Assembly: GCA_005765155.1 (NCBI GenBank)
Contig: VCCP01000006.1
Location: forward strand, 3,732,501 to 3,796,500
From: Zelopaecilomyces penicillatus
Taxonomy: Eukaryota > Ascomycota > Sordariomycetes > Hypocreales > Pseudodiploosporaceae
Direction of reading: 5' to 3'
DNA length: 64,000 bases
Shown here: positions 62,072 through 64,000 of the stretch, piece after piece
Layout of the letters: every line of letters starts with the position of its first letter
How positions within the stretch are numbered: position 1 is the first letter of the stretch
Translations under genes and position numbers: made by a program
Notes under the pieces: model-generated
The model's database searches: none
What the model was told of the DNA's origin: nothing
The model's input: the letters and a program-made list of their open reading frames with translations, nothing else

Positions 62072-64000
62072 TAATATATATAGTAGACTTGATATAGTGG
62101 TATTTATTTGGTTCCCTTCTCTTTGCACCGCTGGGTCATTTCTTTCTTAGCCTTGATCTAGTTGAAGCGGTGAGCATATAACCCAGTCCTATGCAAGAAC
62201 TCTCTCCCCCTGGCTCTACAGTATAAGCATATTCCTGCAGTGTTCTCTAGATCTCTTTTATATTAATAGGTCTTCTCTTCCCTGATATGGTCTAATCGTT
62301 TGATCTTGTCTAATCCTATAAATTCTATTAGAGCCTTTGCAGCGATGTGCCTATCGGGTGGCTTGGGCCTGGGGTTGGGTTTTATATATATAGAGTATAG
62401 CTTGTTGTCTTGGCTGCATTAGACCTAGTCTTCTTTAGCATCCAGGAACTCATTTATAACAGCCTGTAAATAGATTATATAGCTAAGGTATATTTATATA
62501 GCTGCCTTATCAGGGTTGCTTTTATCTATAGATTATAAAGGAGCCTTCTTATCTATAATAATATATGATTTAGATAATAGTCCGTCCTGCCCTGCTTGAC
62601 TGGTTTCTTATGTAAATCCTGTTATCTTTTGGGGTGCATTGGTATATATAACTATTCAAATAGACTTATAATAGAAGCCAGAGCCTAGTACTATGATGGC
62701 TACTATAACCTATTTCCTTGTACTATTAATCCATTCTATGATAATAATGGCCTTCTCCTCGGTTATACCTAATGATAATATAAGTGTTTTATATCCTAGG
62801 TGGTCTGTTATTCGATCGATCTGGGGCATGGTCTGGCAGTATATAATGATTTACCTGCCTTCTTCTTGTGGTTTGAATATGGATCTCTTTAGGCTCGAAG
62901 TCACTATTGATTCGACCCATCATATTATACCCTCAAACCTATCCTTATCTTCGGCTCACTGCCCTAAGCATATGATTCTATAACTGATATTATATCGGTT
63001 AATAGACTCCCTGACAATGCATGGCTTTATGAGTTTGTTCTATTCGATGAAGCCTAGCGCTATTACTAGTGGTAGTATAGCTATAAGCTATATACTCTAT
63101 ATTTTAATCTGGTGGATATACTATCTAAGGTTGTGAAGGCTTGGTCTATAATCCATTGCTATGACTGTGAGATGGCATTCATCTACTATAATATGGTCCA
63201 GGCCCTGCCTCTATAGCAGCTGGTATATGCTATTAAGGAACTCCTCTATGTATATGAGCTTGGTAGTGATGATGATGATAGGGCCCTCCATATTATCCCC
63301 TCTTATCCAGTGTATGGTACGGATCCCAGCCCTAGTGAGCTCCTATTCCATTAAGTGGTGCAGGGCCATGGTTAATAGAATAAGGATGGTTATGCCTATA
63401 CTATTAAGGGTGTACCCTATTATGACAGGGAGGGTCTTGCCCCCCCCTATGGGTAGGATAATCACCATCTGCTCCTTTAGGCCTATCCCAAGCATGGCTA
63501 TAGCCTCTTATCTCTGGCTGCTGCTCTGGAAGCATAGGGCGGGGTCCTTTATTATAGATCTAGCTATAGTAATGAGCTCCTGCTCTATGCGACCCTGGCT
63601 GGCCTGCTTCCCAACCCTTATGAATGGGATGGTTGTGATGTCAGCCCTATTATCTATGATATCTCGCTGGTCAGGTTTAAGTATATTGGGCAGTCTGAAA
63701 AGGTTCTGCTAGCTGGTAGATACCTGATATGCTTGATATAGTAGGATACTCTTATACTGCCTGGATGCGTCCGTGTATATATGGTTGAACATCTGATATA
63801 AGTGGTTGCTTATCTCTGCCAGCTTGACTATTAGGTGCTCCTCCTTAGGGTTATTAGAGCTGATGCTAGCACTAGCCCCGCCTATGAATTCTAATCTAAA
63901 GTTAGTCTGGTCACTCCTTAAGAACTTATCCTTAGTAATGGCCGCTGCTACTTGCCTTTACCAGGCCACCTATATCTATAGCAGGCCATTTAGTATGTAT
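62072..64000 (-). pseudogene. Decayed telomere-linked RecQ-type helicase, second unit (cut by window end)
   Basis: This repeats 32250-34178: motif V near 62662-62702, DECH at 63172-63183 and Walker A PIGGGKT at 63433-63453. The N-terminal half, including the OrsD-like segment, lies beyond the window. Confidence 0.7.

Larger units (their letters stand above)
52664..62533. repeat. Dispersed palindrome ATCTATAGAT, second unit
   Basis: The same 12 sites recur: 52664, 53064, 53143, 54220, 54887, 56029, 56074, 59381, 59426, 61522, 61673 and 62524. Confidence 0.7.
44919..64000 (+). repeat. Second unit of a 29,822-bp direct duplication (of 15097-34178)
   Basis: Every landmark compared from 15097 to 34178 recurs exactly 29,822 bp later: both LTRs, all open frames, the (GGCTTT)n array, the 24-G run and the helicase motifs. 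A constant offset means no net insertion or deletion over 19 kb, and I found no substitution where I compared. The left boundary coincides with the outer edge of the Gypsy LTR. The right boundary is beyond the window. Confidence 0.95.

Overview
The window looks like a transposon-rich, probably subtelomeric accessory region of a filamentous ascomycete (Pezizomycotina). The evidence is short spliceosomal introns with GTAAGT/GTACGT donors, fungal-type small secreted cysteine-rich proteins, Ty3/Gypsy chromovirus and Ty1/Copia elements, and long AT-rich tracts in which recognisable coding sequence has been converted to CpA>TpA-type stops (CAA/CAG>TAA/TAG, TGG>TAG). That last pattern is the classical signature of repeat-induced point mutation (RIP). 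No species can be named from the sequence alone.

Layout. 1-5443 is a RIP-decayed Gypsy element. 5446-7053 is a decayed NRPS-like thioester-reductase gene split by a solo Copia-type LTR. 7412-11464 is a small island of normal composition with three genes for secreted proteins that share a 10-cysteine C-terminal module; two look intact and one is frameshifted. 11880-15096 is AT-rich DNA with two more solo LTRs and an integrase relic. 15097-22675 is an intact Gypsy chromovirus with identical 428-bp LTRs. 22676-36400 is AT-rich subtelomere-like DNA with short interstitial CCCTAA repeats, a recurrent 10-bp palindrome, an unidentified decayed gene and a decayed telomere-linked RecQ-type helicase. 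36980-39427 is a 5'-truncated Copia relic. 39428-43861 is a second decayed Gypsy. From 44919 the sequence from 15097 onward repeats at a constant offset of 29,822 bp to the end of the window, so the window holds one full unit and most of a second unit of a 29.8-kb direct tandem repeat, or an assembly duplication.

The most interesting system is the intact Gypsy element. It appears to use self-priming (a 10-nt PBS complementary to a site in its own LTR transcript) and a -1 ribosomal frameshift at A AAA AAC followed by a convincing H-type pseudoknot. Its Gag carries an unusual C-terminal extension with three C-x7/8-C-x4-C-x2-H modules. An additional spliced gene lies antisense to the end of pol and encodes a Zn2Cys6-like, coiled-coil protein. 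The secreted-protein trio is the other candidate novelty.
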